Part shown: positions 1 to 5,175 of the stretch, piece by piece
Position numbering within the stretch: position 1 is the first letter of the stretch
Layout: every line of letters starts with the position of its first letter
Assembly: GCA_030590185.1 (NCBI GenBank)
Contig: JAUUZB010000408.1
Span: 1 to 5,175 of the forward strand
Reading direction: 5' to 3'
Length of the DNA: 5,175 bases
Source: Deltaproteobacteria bacterium
GTDB lineage: Bacteria > Myxococcota > XYA12-FULL-58-9 > JAUUZB01
The notes under the pieces: generated by a model
What the model was told of the DNA's origin: nothing
The model's input: the letters and a program-made list of their open reading frames with translations, nothing else
Database searches by the model: none
Program-made: the position numbers and the translations under genes

Positions 1-1309
1 CGTCGGCGCAACTGACCGCAATTATTATCGTCCCCTGGCCGTTGATCGCCTCCGAGGCATTGAGACAGATGTTCAGCAGCGCCTGTGACAGCGCGGCTGG
101 GTCGCACTCCACCGGTGGTAGGTCCGCCTCCAACTCGAGCTCGACGGTGACTGGCTCGCTGACGGCGTGACGCAGGACCTTGCCGACATCGCGAACCATA
201 TCCGCCATCGAGGCCGTCGTTCGCTCGGGGGTACGCTGGCGCGAAAACCGCAGGAGGTTGTCCACCAACACTCTTCCCCGACGCGCGGCCGAGATGATCC
301 GCTCGAGGTCATCGAGCTTCGGATCGTCGGGAGCGGTTTCATGGGCAAGAACACCGCTCAGCCCGAGCACCACGGCGAGAACGTTGTTCATCTCGTGCGC
401 CACGCCACCGGCGAGAGTGTCGACAGCCCTCAGGCGCTGCGACTGGAGTGCCGTTCTTTCGATCCGGCGGCGCACGGTGATGTCCTGGAGAACCACCAAT
501 CCGCCGACGTTTTTGCGGTTCATGTCGTGCAGAGACGATCCGGAAAACAGGACCGTCCGGCTCTCGCCCGCCACCGTGATGGTGGCCTCCTGGCCGGAGA
601 AGGAGTCGCCCCGGGACATGGCCGACCGGAGCGGGCATTGTGGGCACGCGGCGTTCGCGATTTCGTGGTGGCACTTCTTTCCGCGCAGGTCGGTATCCGG
701 CGAGCCGAGGAACCGGACCAACGCCTCGTTGTGCTCGATGATGGTGAACTCCTCGTCCACCACGTACACCGGCTCGGCCATGCTCCGGAAGATCGTCGCG
801 TAGCGGTTCTTCTCGTTGACCAAGAGGCGGTTGGCGGCCTGCTGTTCCTCCAGCATTTGAGACCTCTCCAGCGTGCCCCATTCCTTGCAAAACCCGAGCT
901 CGAATTTATCGAAGAAGCGATGGGTGATCGCCAGGGCGAGCCGGGTCTGGCCACGATCCAGCTCCGTCTCATAGAGCAGGTCGACGAAGGCCTGCCTGAC
1001 CAGCTTGGTCAACCCGAGGAACATCTCGAAGTTGACGCCGCGTTGCCGGTGCAGCTTGGCCTCTCGGATACCAAAGGCAGCGGCAGCGCTGGCGGCGAGA
1101 TCGTCGTCGACGTGGATGGGGTCGGGCCGGTCGTTTGTCCTCAGATAGGTGACGAGCGCGCGGCCGGGCTCCCGCAGGGCCATGCGCCAATCATCTTCCT
1201 TGGTGCTGGTGTGGCGGGTGAAGCCCGCCTCATTGACGTGGCAGAAGAGCCGCTCGAGCAAGAAATCCTCACCGGCCTCGAGTGCTTGGATGTACGGTTC
1301 GAGCGTCAT
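1..1309 (-). CDS. Soluble PAS-domain sensor histidine kinase (HisKA class), 3' end cut by window edge
   Basis: ATP-dependent protein-histidine kinase, probably cytoplasmic since no signal peptide or membrane segment is visible. 436 complete codons lie in the window and the frame is still open at base 1. Residues 1-150 are mostly helical and not assigned to a family. A helical linker (about 145-170) leads to a PAS domain (about 170-280) carrying Cys213-His-His and Cys222-Pro-Gln-Cys225-Pro. The DHp domain has the motif AHEMNN with phospho-acceptor His305. The start of the HATPase domain shows an N-box (LLNICLNASEAI, Asn417); the DxGxG and later boxes lie beyond the window. The ATG at 1309 is chosen because an in-frame TGA lies 18 bases upstream with no other start between, and GGGGTGAG precedes it. 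It follows the NarL-type regulator by 18 bases on the same strand, so it is probably the third gene of the operon. The signal is unknown; a C-terminal receiver outside the window is possible. Confidence 0.93.
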   Translation of the reverse strand, partial: MTLEPYIQALEAGEDFLLERLFCHVNEAGFTRHTSTKEDDWRMALREPGRALVTYLRTNDRPDPIHVDDDLAASAAAAFGIREAKLHRQRGVNFEMFLGLTKLVRQAFVDLLYETELDRGQTRLALAITHRFFDKFELGFCKEWGTLERSQMLEEQQAANRLLVNEKNRYATIFRSMAEPVYVVDEEFTIIEHNEALVRFLGSPDTDLRGKKCHHEIANAACPQCPLRSAMSRGDSFSGQEATITVAGESRTVLFSGSSLHDMNRKNVGGLVVLQDITVRRRIERTALQSQRLRAVDTLAGGVAHEMNNVLAVVLGLSGVLAHETAPDDPKLDDLERIISAARRGRVLVDNLLRFSRQRTPERTTASMADMVRDVGKVLRHAVSEPVTVELELEADLPPVECDPAALSQALLNICLNASEAINGQGTIIIAVSCAD

Positions 1310-1327
1310 CTCACCCCATGGGAGGAA

Positions 1328-1972
1328 TCAGGTGATCCCGGTCAAGCCTTCTTGGATGGCGTATTTTGTCAGCTCGGCCACCGAGTGGATGTCGAGCTTT
1401 GCCATGATGTTGTTGCGGTGGGATTCGACGGTCTTGACGCTGATGTTCAGGGTCTTGGCGATCTCCTTGGACTGCTTGCCTTCGGCCACGAGCTGCAACA
1501 CTTCGCGCTCGCGGGGCGAGATGGTCGGAAGAGGCGATTCAGCCTCGAGCTGGCGACAATAATCGTCGACGACGCCACCTGCGACCTCGGGCGAGAGATA
1601 GGTCTTGCCCGAGCTCACCGCCCGCACTGCCTGGACGAGCTCCTCCAGGGCGCAGGTCTTGAGCACGTAGCCGCTGGCTCCGGCGCGAAGCATGCCGGCC
1701 ACCACCTTGCGGCTGGGGTGCATCGAGAGACCGAGGATTCTGGTTTTCGAGAACTCCCGTAGGATCTGCCGGGCCGCTTCGATGCCATTGAGCCCGGGCA
1801 TGGCGACGTCCATGATGACCACATCCGGCCGAAGCTCACGTACCACCGCTAGAGCGTCACGCCCATTCTCGGCCTCGCCGATCACCCGAATGTCGGGTTC
1901 CTGCTCTAGCAGGGCGCGAAAACCGTTGCGTACCACCGGGTGGTCATCGACGAGAATGGCACGAATCGTCAT
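1328..1972 (-). CDS. NarL/FixJ-family response regulator (receiver + LuxR-type HTH)
   Basis: Transcription factor of 214 residues, the usual length for NarL/FixJ regulators. The N-terminal receiver (about 3-120) has the acidic pair Asp9-Asp10, phospho-acceptor Asp55 in IMDVAMPG, Ser83 as the switch Ser/Thr, Tyr102 and Lys105. The C-terminal GerE/LuxR HTH (about 148-212) starts with the characteristic [14 protein letters not shown], followed by [26 protein letters not shown], which contains the recognition helix. In this family phosphorylation at the Asp normally releases or dimerises the HTH for DNA binding. The ATG at 1972 is chosen because it starts three residues before the first receiver strand and has GGAGG (1983-1987) upstream; a longer in-frame extension to 2143 only covers the receiver of the preceding gene in another frame. 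Its ATG overlaps the TGA of the hybrid kinase (ATGA), suggesting translational coupling. That kinase is the likely cognate donor. Target promoters are unknown; autoregulation of the 4171-4384 spacer is plausible but no operator was identified. Confidence 0.96.
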   Translation of the reverse strand: MTIRAILVDDHPVVRNGFRALLEQEPDIRVIGEAENGRDALAVVRELRPDVVIMDVAMPGLNGIEAARQILREFSKTRILGLSMHPSRKVVAGMLRAGASGYVLKTCALEELVQAVRAVSSGKTYLSPEVAGGVVDDYCRQLEAESPLPTISPREREVLQLVAEGKQSKEIAKTLNISVKTVESHRNNIMAKLDIHSVAELTKYAIQEGLTGIT

Positions 1973-4170
1973 GAAGAGGTGCCCTCCGGGAGCTGGTTTG
2001 GCTGGTGCTCGGCCGATCGGGCCGCGGTGGCGGCGGAGATCGCCCCGGCCATCTCCCCAGGCAAGAACGGCTTGCGGAGCCAGCCGGCGGCGCCGTCTCG
2101 CTGGAGGCTCTCGATGTCGGCCTTGCGGTCGGCGCCGGTGCAAAGCAAGATCGGTATCTCCGCCGCGATCTCCCGCATGCGGCGAAAGCAGGCCGGCCCG
2201 TCGATTTCGGGCATCACCATGTCGAGGATGACGAGGGATATCTCGTTGTGATGTTGCGCGAACAACTCCAGACCCGCGGCGCCGCCCTCGGCTAGCAGGA
2301 CGTCGTAGCCGAGGCTCTCCAGAACCCGGCGTCCGACCTGGAGGATGGACGGGTCATCATCGACGATCAGAATGGGGCCGCGGGGCGAAACCTCCCCTTT
2401 CCCTGCCTTTTGCCCTGAGCGGGCGGTCGGGGCGGCGACCTGCCCCTCGTCGACGGTGCCCCTGATGTGGCGGACAATGTCGCAGGCTTTCTGCGCCGCT
2501 GAGATGATGCCGCGCGCGTCCCGGCGGGTGGGCCCATCGGCCGGCAGTTGGTTTTCCAGCAACGAGCCGAGCGCCAGCACGACGGTGAGCACTTCGTTCA
2601 TCTCGTGCACCAAGGCAGCATTGGCGGGCTCTGCCATCTCCCCCCCAGCCTTCCTCTTCGTTCCCTCCGCATCCTCTGCGGCCTCCTCTCCGCTCGATTC
2701 CAACGAGACGGTCAAGACTGCCCGGTGGCCGCCCCCTGGCGCAGGGCCGGTCTCGAGGAAACCACCGAGATGCCGGAGGCGCTGACGGATGGCGAACACC
2801 CCGAACCCCCCGGCCTCGCCGGCGCCGTTCGGGGAAATCGTATGTGCGTCGCCCACGCCGTCGTCCTCGACGCTGATGGTCAGGATCTCCTCGCTCACCC
2901 CCAGAGAAACCACGACCTGGCTCGCCCCGGCGTGTTTGACGACGTTGGTCAACAGCTCGCGTACGCTCAGGAACAGCGGCGCCAGGGCATTCTCGGGCAG
3001 GTCAGGAGCGCCGCCCCTCTCCCGCAGGATGCACTTGAGCCCGTGCCGTTTCGCGTACTGGCACAACAGCCAATCGAGCGCGGCTATCAGCCCGGCCTCG
3101 TAGAGCAACGGAGGATAGAGCTCGAAGGTCAGGGCCGCCACATCCCGGACCACGCTATCGAGCATGGCCAGGATTTCGGCGACCATCGGCTTGGCGTCTT
3201 CAGGAAGCGCCGTGTTTTGGAGCATTCCGGCCTTGATCTTGGCCGCCACCAGATTCTGGCTGACGCAGTCGTGGAGCGCTTCGGATATCTCCCGGCGCTG
3301 GCGCTCTTCGATGTGGGTCAACTCGATGGAGAGCTTCTCCACTTCCCGCCGGCGTTGTTTGAGCGCCTCCACGGTCTGTTTGAATTCGGTGACGTCACGG
3401 AAGTACCAGATCCGGCCGTGGTAATGGTCGTCGCGATCCACCAGCGGCAGCGATCGCCAATCAAAGGTCCGCCCATCCTCGAGCTCGATCTCGTCGCGGC
3501 CAACCGCGGTGCGATGGGTGTGCAGTTGCGCGGCCCGGGTGAGGAAGGCCCCCGGATCCTCGAGGCGCTCCACAGCCGCGAGGAGCACGTCGTCACCGTC
3601 GGTGGCCGTGAGCAACTCCTCGGGTAGGCCCCACATCTCTCCGAATCTGCTGTTGGCCAAAATCACCTCGCGCTGATCGCTCAACACGAGAATGCCGTCG
3701 ATGGCGGTTTCTAGCTGTGCCCGGAGGCGGGTGTTCTCGCCCTCGGGGTCCTCTCCGTCCGGCTCTTGGACGCTCTCCTCGCCCCCGGTCAGGATGATCG
3801 CCTCCGGGTTCCCCTGGGCATCGAGCATCGTAGTGCGATTGATGACCAGCGCGACTCGACTCTGCTCCTCGCTGCGCATCGCCAGCCTCAAGCCGCGCCT
3901 TTCGCCCGTGGCGAAGATGCGCTCGCGCAGGCGATCGCTGGGCTCAGCCAGGAGTGACTCGATCGTGCGGCCGACCAGGAGCGGCGGAGAGTATCCCAGG
4001 GTCTCGTGGGCCGCCTCGTTGGCGACCCGAATCGTACCGTCCCACGCGATGACCAGCAGGATGCTCTCGTTGGGCGCGCGGACCTGCTTGGCAGCGCCGC
4101 CGCCGCCGTCGTCGGGAAGAGTCTCGTGGTTGGCCATTCCGATTGCCGGAGCCCCGATTCCAAACCCCAC
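1969..4170 (-). CDS. Soluble hybrid histidine kinase: PAS-PAS-HisKA_3-HATPase-(orphan DHp)-receiver
   Basis: Cytoplasmic hybrid sensor kinase, 733 residues from the GTG at 4170; no membrane segment. Order: PAS (about 31-130, [19 protein letters not shown]), acidic linker, PAS (about 150-265, ending in [11 protein letters not shown]), coiled coil (260-295), HisKA_3 dimerisation helix with [11 protein letters not shown] and acceptor His300, and HATPase (about 385-492) with N-box Asn409, DDGVG at 436-440 and [11 protein letters not shown] at 454-464. A second DHp-like helix pair follows (about 514-572, VHEMNEVL, His522), then a receiver (599-715) with Asp604/Asp605, acceptor Asp650, Thr678 and Lys700-Pro701. 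NarL-type kinases normally end after the HATPase, so the last 220 residues are an added module. Met12 (ATG at 4137) is an alternative start; the GTG is preferred because a G8 tract lies 9 bases upstream, but this is unsettled. The gene is first in the minus operon and overlaps the NarL-type regulator, its probable partner. The signal sensed by the PAS domains is not evident. Confidence 0.94.
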   Translation of the reverse strand: MGFGIGAPAIGMANHETLPDDGGGGAAKQVRAPNESILLVIAWDGTIRVANEAAHETLGYSPPLLVGRTIESLLAEPSDRLRERIFATGERRGLRLAMRSEEQSRVALVINRTTMLDAQGNPEAIILTGGEESVQEPDGEDPEGENTRLRAQLETAIDGILVLSDQREVILANSRFGEMWGLPEELLTATDGDDVLLAAVERLEDPGAFLTRAAQLHTHRTAVGRDEIELEDGRTFDWRSLPLVDRDDHYHGRIWYFRDVTEFKQTVEALKQRRREVEKLSIELTHIEERQRREISEALHDCVSQNLVAAKIKAGMLQNTALPEDAKPMVAEILAMLDSVVRDVAALTFELYPPLLYEAGLIAALDWLLCQYAKRHGLKCILRERGGAPDLPENALAPLFLSVRELLTNVVKHAGASQVVVSLGVSEEILTISVEDDGVGDAHTISPNGAGEAGGFGVFAIRQRLRHLGGFLETGPAPGGGHRAVLTVSLESSGEEAAEDAEGTKRKAGGEMAEPANAALVHEMNEVLTVVLALGSLLENQLPADGPTRRDARGIISAAQKACDIVRHIRGTVDEGQVAAPTARSGQKAGKGEVSPRGPILIVDDDPSILQVGRRVLESLGYDVLLAEGGAAGLELFAQHHNEISLVILDMVMPEIDGPACFRRMREIAAEIPILLCTGADRKADIESLQRDGAAGWLRKPFLPGEMAGAISAATAARSAEHQPNQLPEGTSS
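1983..1987 (-). promoter_or_regulatory. Shine-Dalgarno site of the NarL-type regulator
   Basis: GGAGG on the minus strand, 10 bases before the ATG at 1972 and inside the end of the hybrid kinase gene. It supports this start over the longer in-frame extension and suggests the regulator can initiate independently as well as by coupling through the ATGA overlap. Confidence 0.7.
2640..2646 (-). other. G7 tract (coding strand) at the HATPase/DHp-receiver junction of the hybrid kinase
   Basis: Seven consecutive G residues on the coding strand, within the codons for residues about 509-511. They are followed after two bases by an in-frame ATG (Met512, 2637-2635). GAGGAAGG lies about a dozen bases before that ATG, so the site looks like an internal ribosome-binding region or the relic of a separate gene start. 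In one of the two alternative frames a TGA follows within about 15 codons. No evidence of actual use can be seen. Confidence 0.4.
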
Positions 4171-4179
4171 TCGGCGCGT

Positions 4180-4187
4180 CCCCCCCC
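4180..4187 (-). promoter_or_regulatory. G8 tract upstream of the hybrid kinase start, candidate Shine-Dalgarno
   Basis: Eight G residues on the minus strand ending 9 bases before the GTG at 4170, preceded by GGAC. This is the only purine-rich stretch at ribosome-binding distance from that GTG, and it is the main argument for the GTG over the ATG at 4137, which has only a weak CGGA just before it. A homopolymer as a ribosome-binding site would be length-sensitive. Confidence 0.4.
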
Positions 4188-4201
4188 GTCCTGAGGCCGA
4201 T

Positions 4202-4229
4202 GTTATCTGCCTGGTCGGTGCCGTGGCAA
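4202..4229 (-). promoter_or_regulatory. Candidate sigma70-like promoter of the minus-strand kinase operon
   Basis: On the minus strand TTGCCA (4229-4224, five of six to the TTGACA consensus) and GATAAC (4207-4202, four of six to TATAAT) are separated by 16 bases. Transcription would start near 4195, giving a leader of roughly 25 bases to the GTG at 4170 or about 58 to the ATG at 4137. Position and spacing are good, but consensus matching in a GC-rich genome of unknown taxon is weak proof. Confidence 0.4.
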
Positions 4230-4276
4230 GGGCCCTGGCGTCCCGGCGCGCGGATCTCGAGGCAGCTAGGTAAAAT

Positions 4277-4284
4277 CCCCCCCC
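4277..4284. repeat. C8 homopolymer tract in the divergent spacer
   Basis: Eight C residues followed by AAAAAT and GGGG (4285-4294). The last four Cs can pair with GGGG to form a 4-bp hairpin with an A-rich loop. It lies about 100 bases upstream of the plus-strand start and 110 upstream of the minus-strand start, where tract length could alter promoter spacing. Function is unknown. Confidence 0.35.
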
Positions 4285-4308
4285 AAAAATGGGGAGTACA
4301 GCCGATAC

Positions 4309-4322
4309 CGCGCTTCGGCGCG
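4309..4322 (+). other. Perfect 5-bp GC hairpin with TTCG loop
   Basis: CGCGC, loop TTCG, GCGCG. The C(UUCG)G closing arrangement is an unusually stable RNA tetraloop. If transcribed in the plus direction it is followed by CTCGTTTA, which is too poor in T to be a normal intrinsic terminator. It may be a leader structure or an operator-like palindrome just upstream of the AT-rich patch; function is not shown. Confidence 0.4.
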
Positions 4323-4360
4323 CTCGTTTACAAATATCATGTACCCATCGTCAGTTCTGA

Positions 4361-4375
4361 CCGGGCGGATCCCGG
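4361..4375 (+). other. 5-bp hairpin adjoining the ribosome-binding region of the first receiver gene
   Basis: CCGGG and CCCGG flank the 5-base loop CGGAT. The 3' arm shares its last two Gs with the G10 tract that precedes the TTG start at 4385, so folding could limit access to the 5' end of that tract. A role in translation is inference only. Confidence 0.3.
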
Positions 4376-4383
4376 GGGGGGGG
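4374..4383 (+). promoter_or_regulatory. G10 tract serving as Shine-Dalgarno region for the TTG start
   Basis: Ten consecutive G residues followed by A and the TTG at 4385. No other purine-rich sequence is at ribosome-binding distance, so this tract must serve as the binding site if the TTG is right. Its length makes it prone to slippage. Confidence 0.45.
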
Positions 4384-4384
4384 A

Positions 4385-4846
4385 TTGAGTTTGACCGGAA
4401 TCGCCAAAATACTGCTGGTCGACGCCTATCCGCCGTTGCTCAAGCACTATGCCAGGTGGCTCGCTCAACATTTCGTGGTGTTGACCGCCGGTAGCGCCCG
4501 GGAGGCCTTGGCCCTCCTCGACGGCGGTTCGGTTGACATCGTCATCACCGACGACCGCCTGCCCGGTGAGAGCGGCTCCTGGCTGCTCGAGCAGATTCAC
4601 CAAAAGCACGCCGGCACGAGCCGGGTGCTGGTGTCGGTGGATCAACCACCCGACCTCGAAGCGCACCTGTCGAGCGGCCTGGTCCAGCATTTCCTGGCCA
4701 AACCATTCGCTGACCAAGCTCTGATTGAATGCCTCGCCGCAGCGGGGGCGCCCACCGCCTCGGAGTTCCTGGAGGGAGCAGAGCCGGTCAGAGCCCAAGC
4801 CGAATCGATGACTGCCTCGGTATCGAAAAAGGAGGGACTCGCGTGA
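4385..4846 (+). CDS. Receiver-only response regulator with atypical acidic pocket
   Basis: A 153-residue protein made of one receiver domain (about 7-120) and a 33-residue Ala/Glu/Ser-rich tail without a recognisable output domain. Visible landmarks are ILLVD (Asp13), phospho-acceptor Asp56 in VITDDRLPG, Ser84 as the switch residue, Phe103 and Lys106-Pro107. The usual second acidic residue after Asp13 is Ala14, so metal binding may be altered. The start is TTG: the frame opens after a TGA at 4358-4360 and contains no ATG or GTG before the receiver begins, and a G10 tract lies immediately upstream. A second TTG two codons later is also possible. The stop overlaps the GTG of the next gene (GTGA). 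As a single-domain receiver it may act through protein contacts or as a phosphate relay or sink for the kinases encoded divergently, which is inference. It could equally serve a kinase encoded elsewhere. Confidence 0.88.
   Translation: MSLTGIAKILLVDAYPPLLKHYARWLAQHFVVLTAGSAREALALLDGGSVDIVITDDRLPGESGSWLLEQIHQKHAGTSRVLVSVDQPPDLEAHLSSGLVQHFLAKPFADQALIECLAAAGAPTASEFLEGAEPVRAQAESMTASVSKKEGLA
4831..4836 (+). promoter_or_regulatory. Shine-Dalgarno site deciding the GTG start of the second receiver
   Basis: GGAGGG lies 6 bases before the GTG at 4843, at optimal spacing and inside the end of the preceding gene. It fixes the GTG as the start and supports the four-base GTGA overlap. Confidence 0.8.
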
Positions 4847-5175
4847 CCAAGACAATCCTACTCGTCGACGACACCGAAACCGTTTTGCTGTTCGAGAAGA
4901 CGATGCTGCGCGGCATGGGCTTCCAGTTGCGCACGGCCAAGGACGGCTCCAAGGCCCTCGATGAGGTGAAACGTGCGCCTCCCGATCTCATCCTGCTCGA
5001 CGTCATGATGCCCGTTCTCGACGGCATCGAGACCTGCCGTCAGCTCAAGGCTGATCCCGAGACATCTCACATCCCGGTGGTCATGGTCACCACCAAGGGT
5101 GAGCCGGAAATGGTCGAGAAGGCATTCCAAGCCGGTTGTGACGACTACATCACCAAGCCGCTCGACAAGCTCGAG
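4843..5175 (+). CDS. CheY/PleD-like receiver response regulator, 3' end cut by window edge
   Basis: 111 codons are present and the frame is open at the window end. They form nearly a complete canonical receiver: ILLVDDTE with Asp9-Asp10, phospho-acceptor Asp53 in LILLDVMMPVLDG, Thr83 (MVTTKGE) and Lys105-Pro106 (DDYITKPLDKLE). The sequence style, with LKADPETSHIPVVMVTTKGEPEMVEKAFQAGCDDYITKP, resembles receivers of the PleD/CheY/PilH kind, so a stand-alone receiver or an N-terminal receiver with a downstream output domain are both possible. The GTG start is supported by GGAGGG 6 bases upstream and lies seven codons before Asp9, as expected. It overlaps the preceding receiver gene by GTGA, so the two are probably translated from one message and may share a pathway. 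Unlike its neighbour it keeps all conserved catalytic residues. Confidence 0.93.
   Translation, partial: MTKTILLVDDTETVLLFEKTMLRGMGFQLRTAKDGSKALDEVKRAPPDLILLDVMMPVLDGIETCRQLKADPETSHIPVVMVTTKGEPEMVEKAFQAGCDDYITKPLDKLE

Larger units (their letters stand above)
4171..4384. other. Divergent intergenic region between the kinase operon and the receiver pair
   Basis: 214 non-coding bases separating two operons that face away from each other, so both promoters should lie here. It contains a candidate sigma70-like promoter for the minus operon (4202-4229), a C8 tract at 4180-4187, a C8 tract at 4277-4284 followed by AAAAAT and GGGG, a perfect UUCG hairpin (4309-4322), an AT-richer patch (4327-4340) and a CCGGG/CCCGG hairpin directly before a G10 tract at the start of the plus-strand gene. 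No promoter of good quality was found for the plus strand: TTTACA at 4327-4332 resembles a -35 but has no convincing -10 downstream, and TATCAT at 4335-4340 resembles a -10 without a convincing -35. Short plus-strand reading frames crossing this region have no recognisable product and are discounted. Confidence 0.75.

Noticed and set aside
520..972. 150-codon minus-strand frame inside the downstream kinase
   Set aside because: Arg/Ser-rich composition typical of an out-of-frame reading; the real frame here encodes the PAS domain with its Cys motif.
167..1762. Long plus-strand open frame (531 codons) opposite the downstream kinase and regulator
   Set aside because: It is antisense to two genes with clear kinase and regulator motifs, shows no domain of its own, and such frames are common opposite GC-rich genes.
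1973..2143. N-terminal extension of the NarL-type regulator to 2143
   Set aside because: The extra residues are Arg/Pro-rich, cover the receiver of the overlapping kinase gene in another frame, and the receiver starts properly at the ATG at 1972 with GGAGG upstream.
2548..3627. 359-codon plus-strand open frame opposite the hybrid kinase
   Set aside because: It lies wholly opposite recognisable PAS, HisKA_3 and HATPase coding sequence and has no recognisable product.
4277..4294. CCCC-AAAAAT-GGGG as an intrinsic terminator
   Set aside because: The stem is only 4 bp, no proper T-run follows on either strand, and both flanking genes are transcribed away from this spot.
4143..4388. Small plus-strand frames crossing the divergent spacer
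   Set aside because: No recognisable domain or credible start; they overlap the 5' end of the hybrid kinase gene and regulatory sequence.
4337..4855. 172-codon minus-strand frame opposite the first receiver gene
   Set aside because: It mirrors a gene with clear receiver landmarks and has no domain of its own.

Overview
This GC-rich bacterial window (clear G/C bias at third codon positions, GTG and TTG starts, several G/C homopolymer runs) is filled almost entirely by two-component signalling genes. The taxon cannot be fixed from the sequence. The gene style (cytoplasmic PAS kinases, a PAS domain with a Cys-Pro-x-Cys-Pro motif, hybrid kinases beside stand-alone receivers) would fit a signalling-rich group such as Myxococcota, Desulfobacterota or Acidobacteriota, but that is inference.

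Layout. Minus strand, read from about 4200 down to 1, is a compact three-gene operon. It starts with a 733-residue soluble hybrid histidine kinase (4170-1969; PAS-PAS-HisKA_3-HATPase, a second DHp-like segment, receiver). A NarL/FixJ-type DNA-binding response regulator follows (1972-1328), overlapping it by ATGA. After an 18-base gap comes a second soluble histidine kinase (1309 to beyond base 1; helical N-terminus, PAS, HisKA, HATPase cut by the window edge). A 214-base divergent spacer (4171-4384) holds a reasonable sigma70-like promoter for the minus operon, G/C tracts and two small GC hairpins. Plus strand, from 4385, has two receiver-only proteins overlapping by GTGA; the second runs off the window.

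How they may work together. The HisKA_3 core of the hybrid kinase is the class that normally phosphorylates NarL-type regulators, so its translationally coupled neighbour is the obvious output. The second kinase is of the HisKA (HEMNN) class and does not obviously pair with a NarL regulator; the divergent receivers are candidate partners. The most unusual point is the hybrid kinase: between its ATP-binding domain and its receiver lies a second phospho-acceptor-like helix with an intact His-Glu-Met-Asn motif and no ATPase domain of its own. It resembles the DHp of the downstream kinase at protein and DNA level, suggesting an internal phosphotransfer module or the remnant of a fusion.

I see no RNA genes, insertion sequences, CRISPR arrays or defence genes here.
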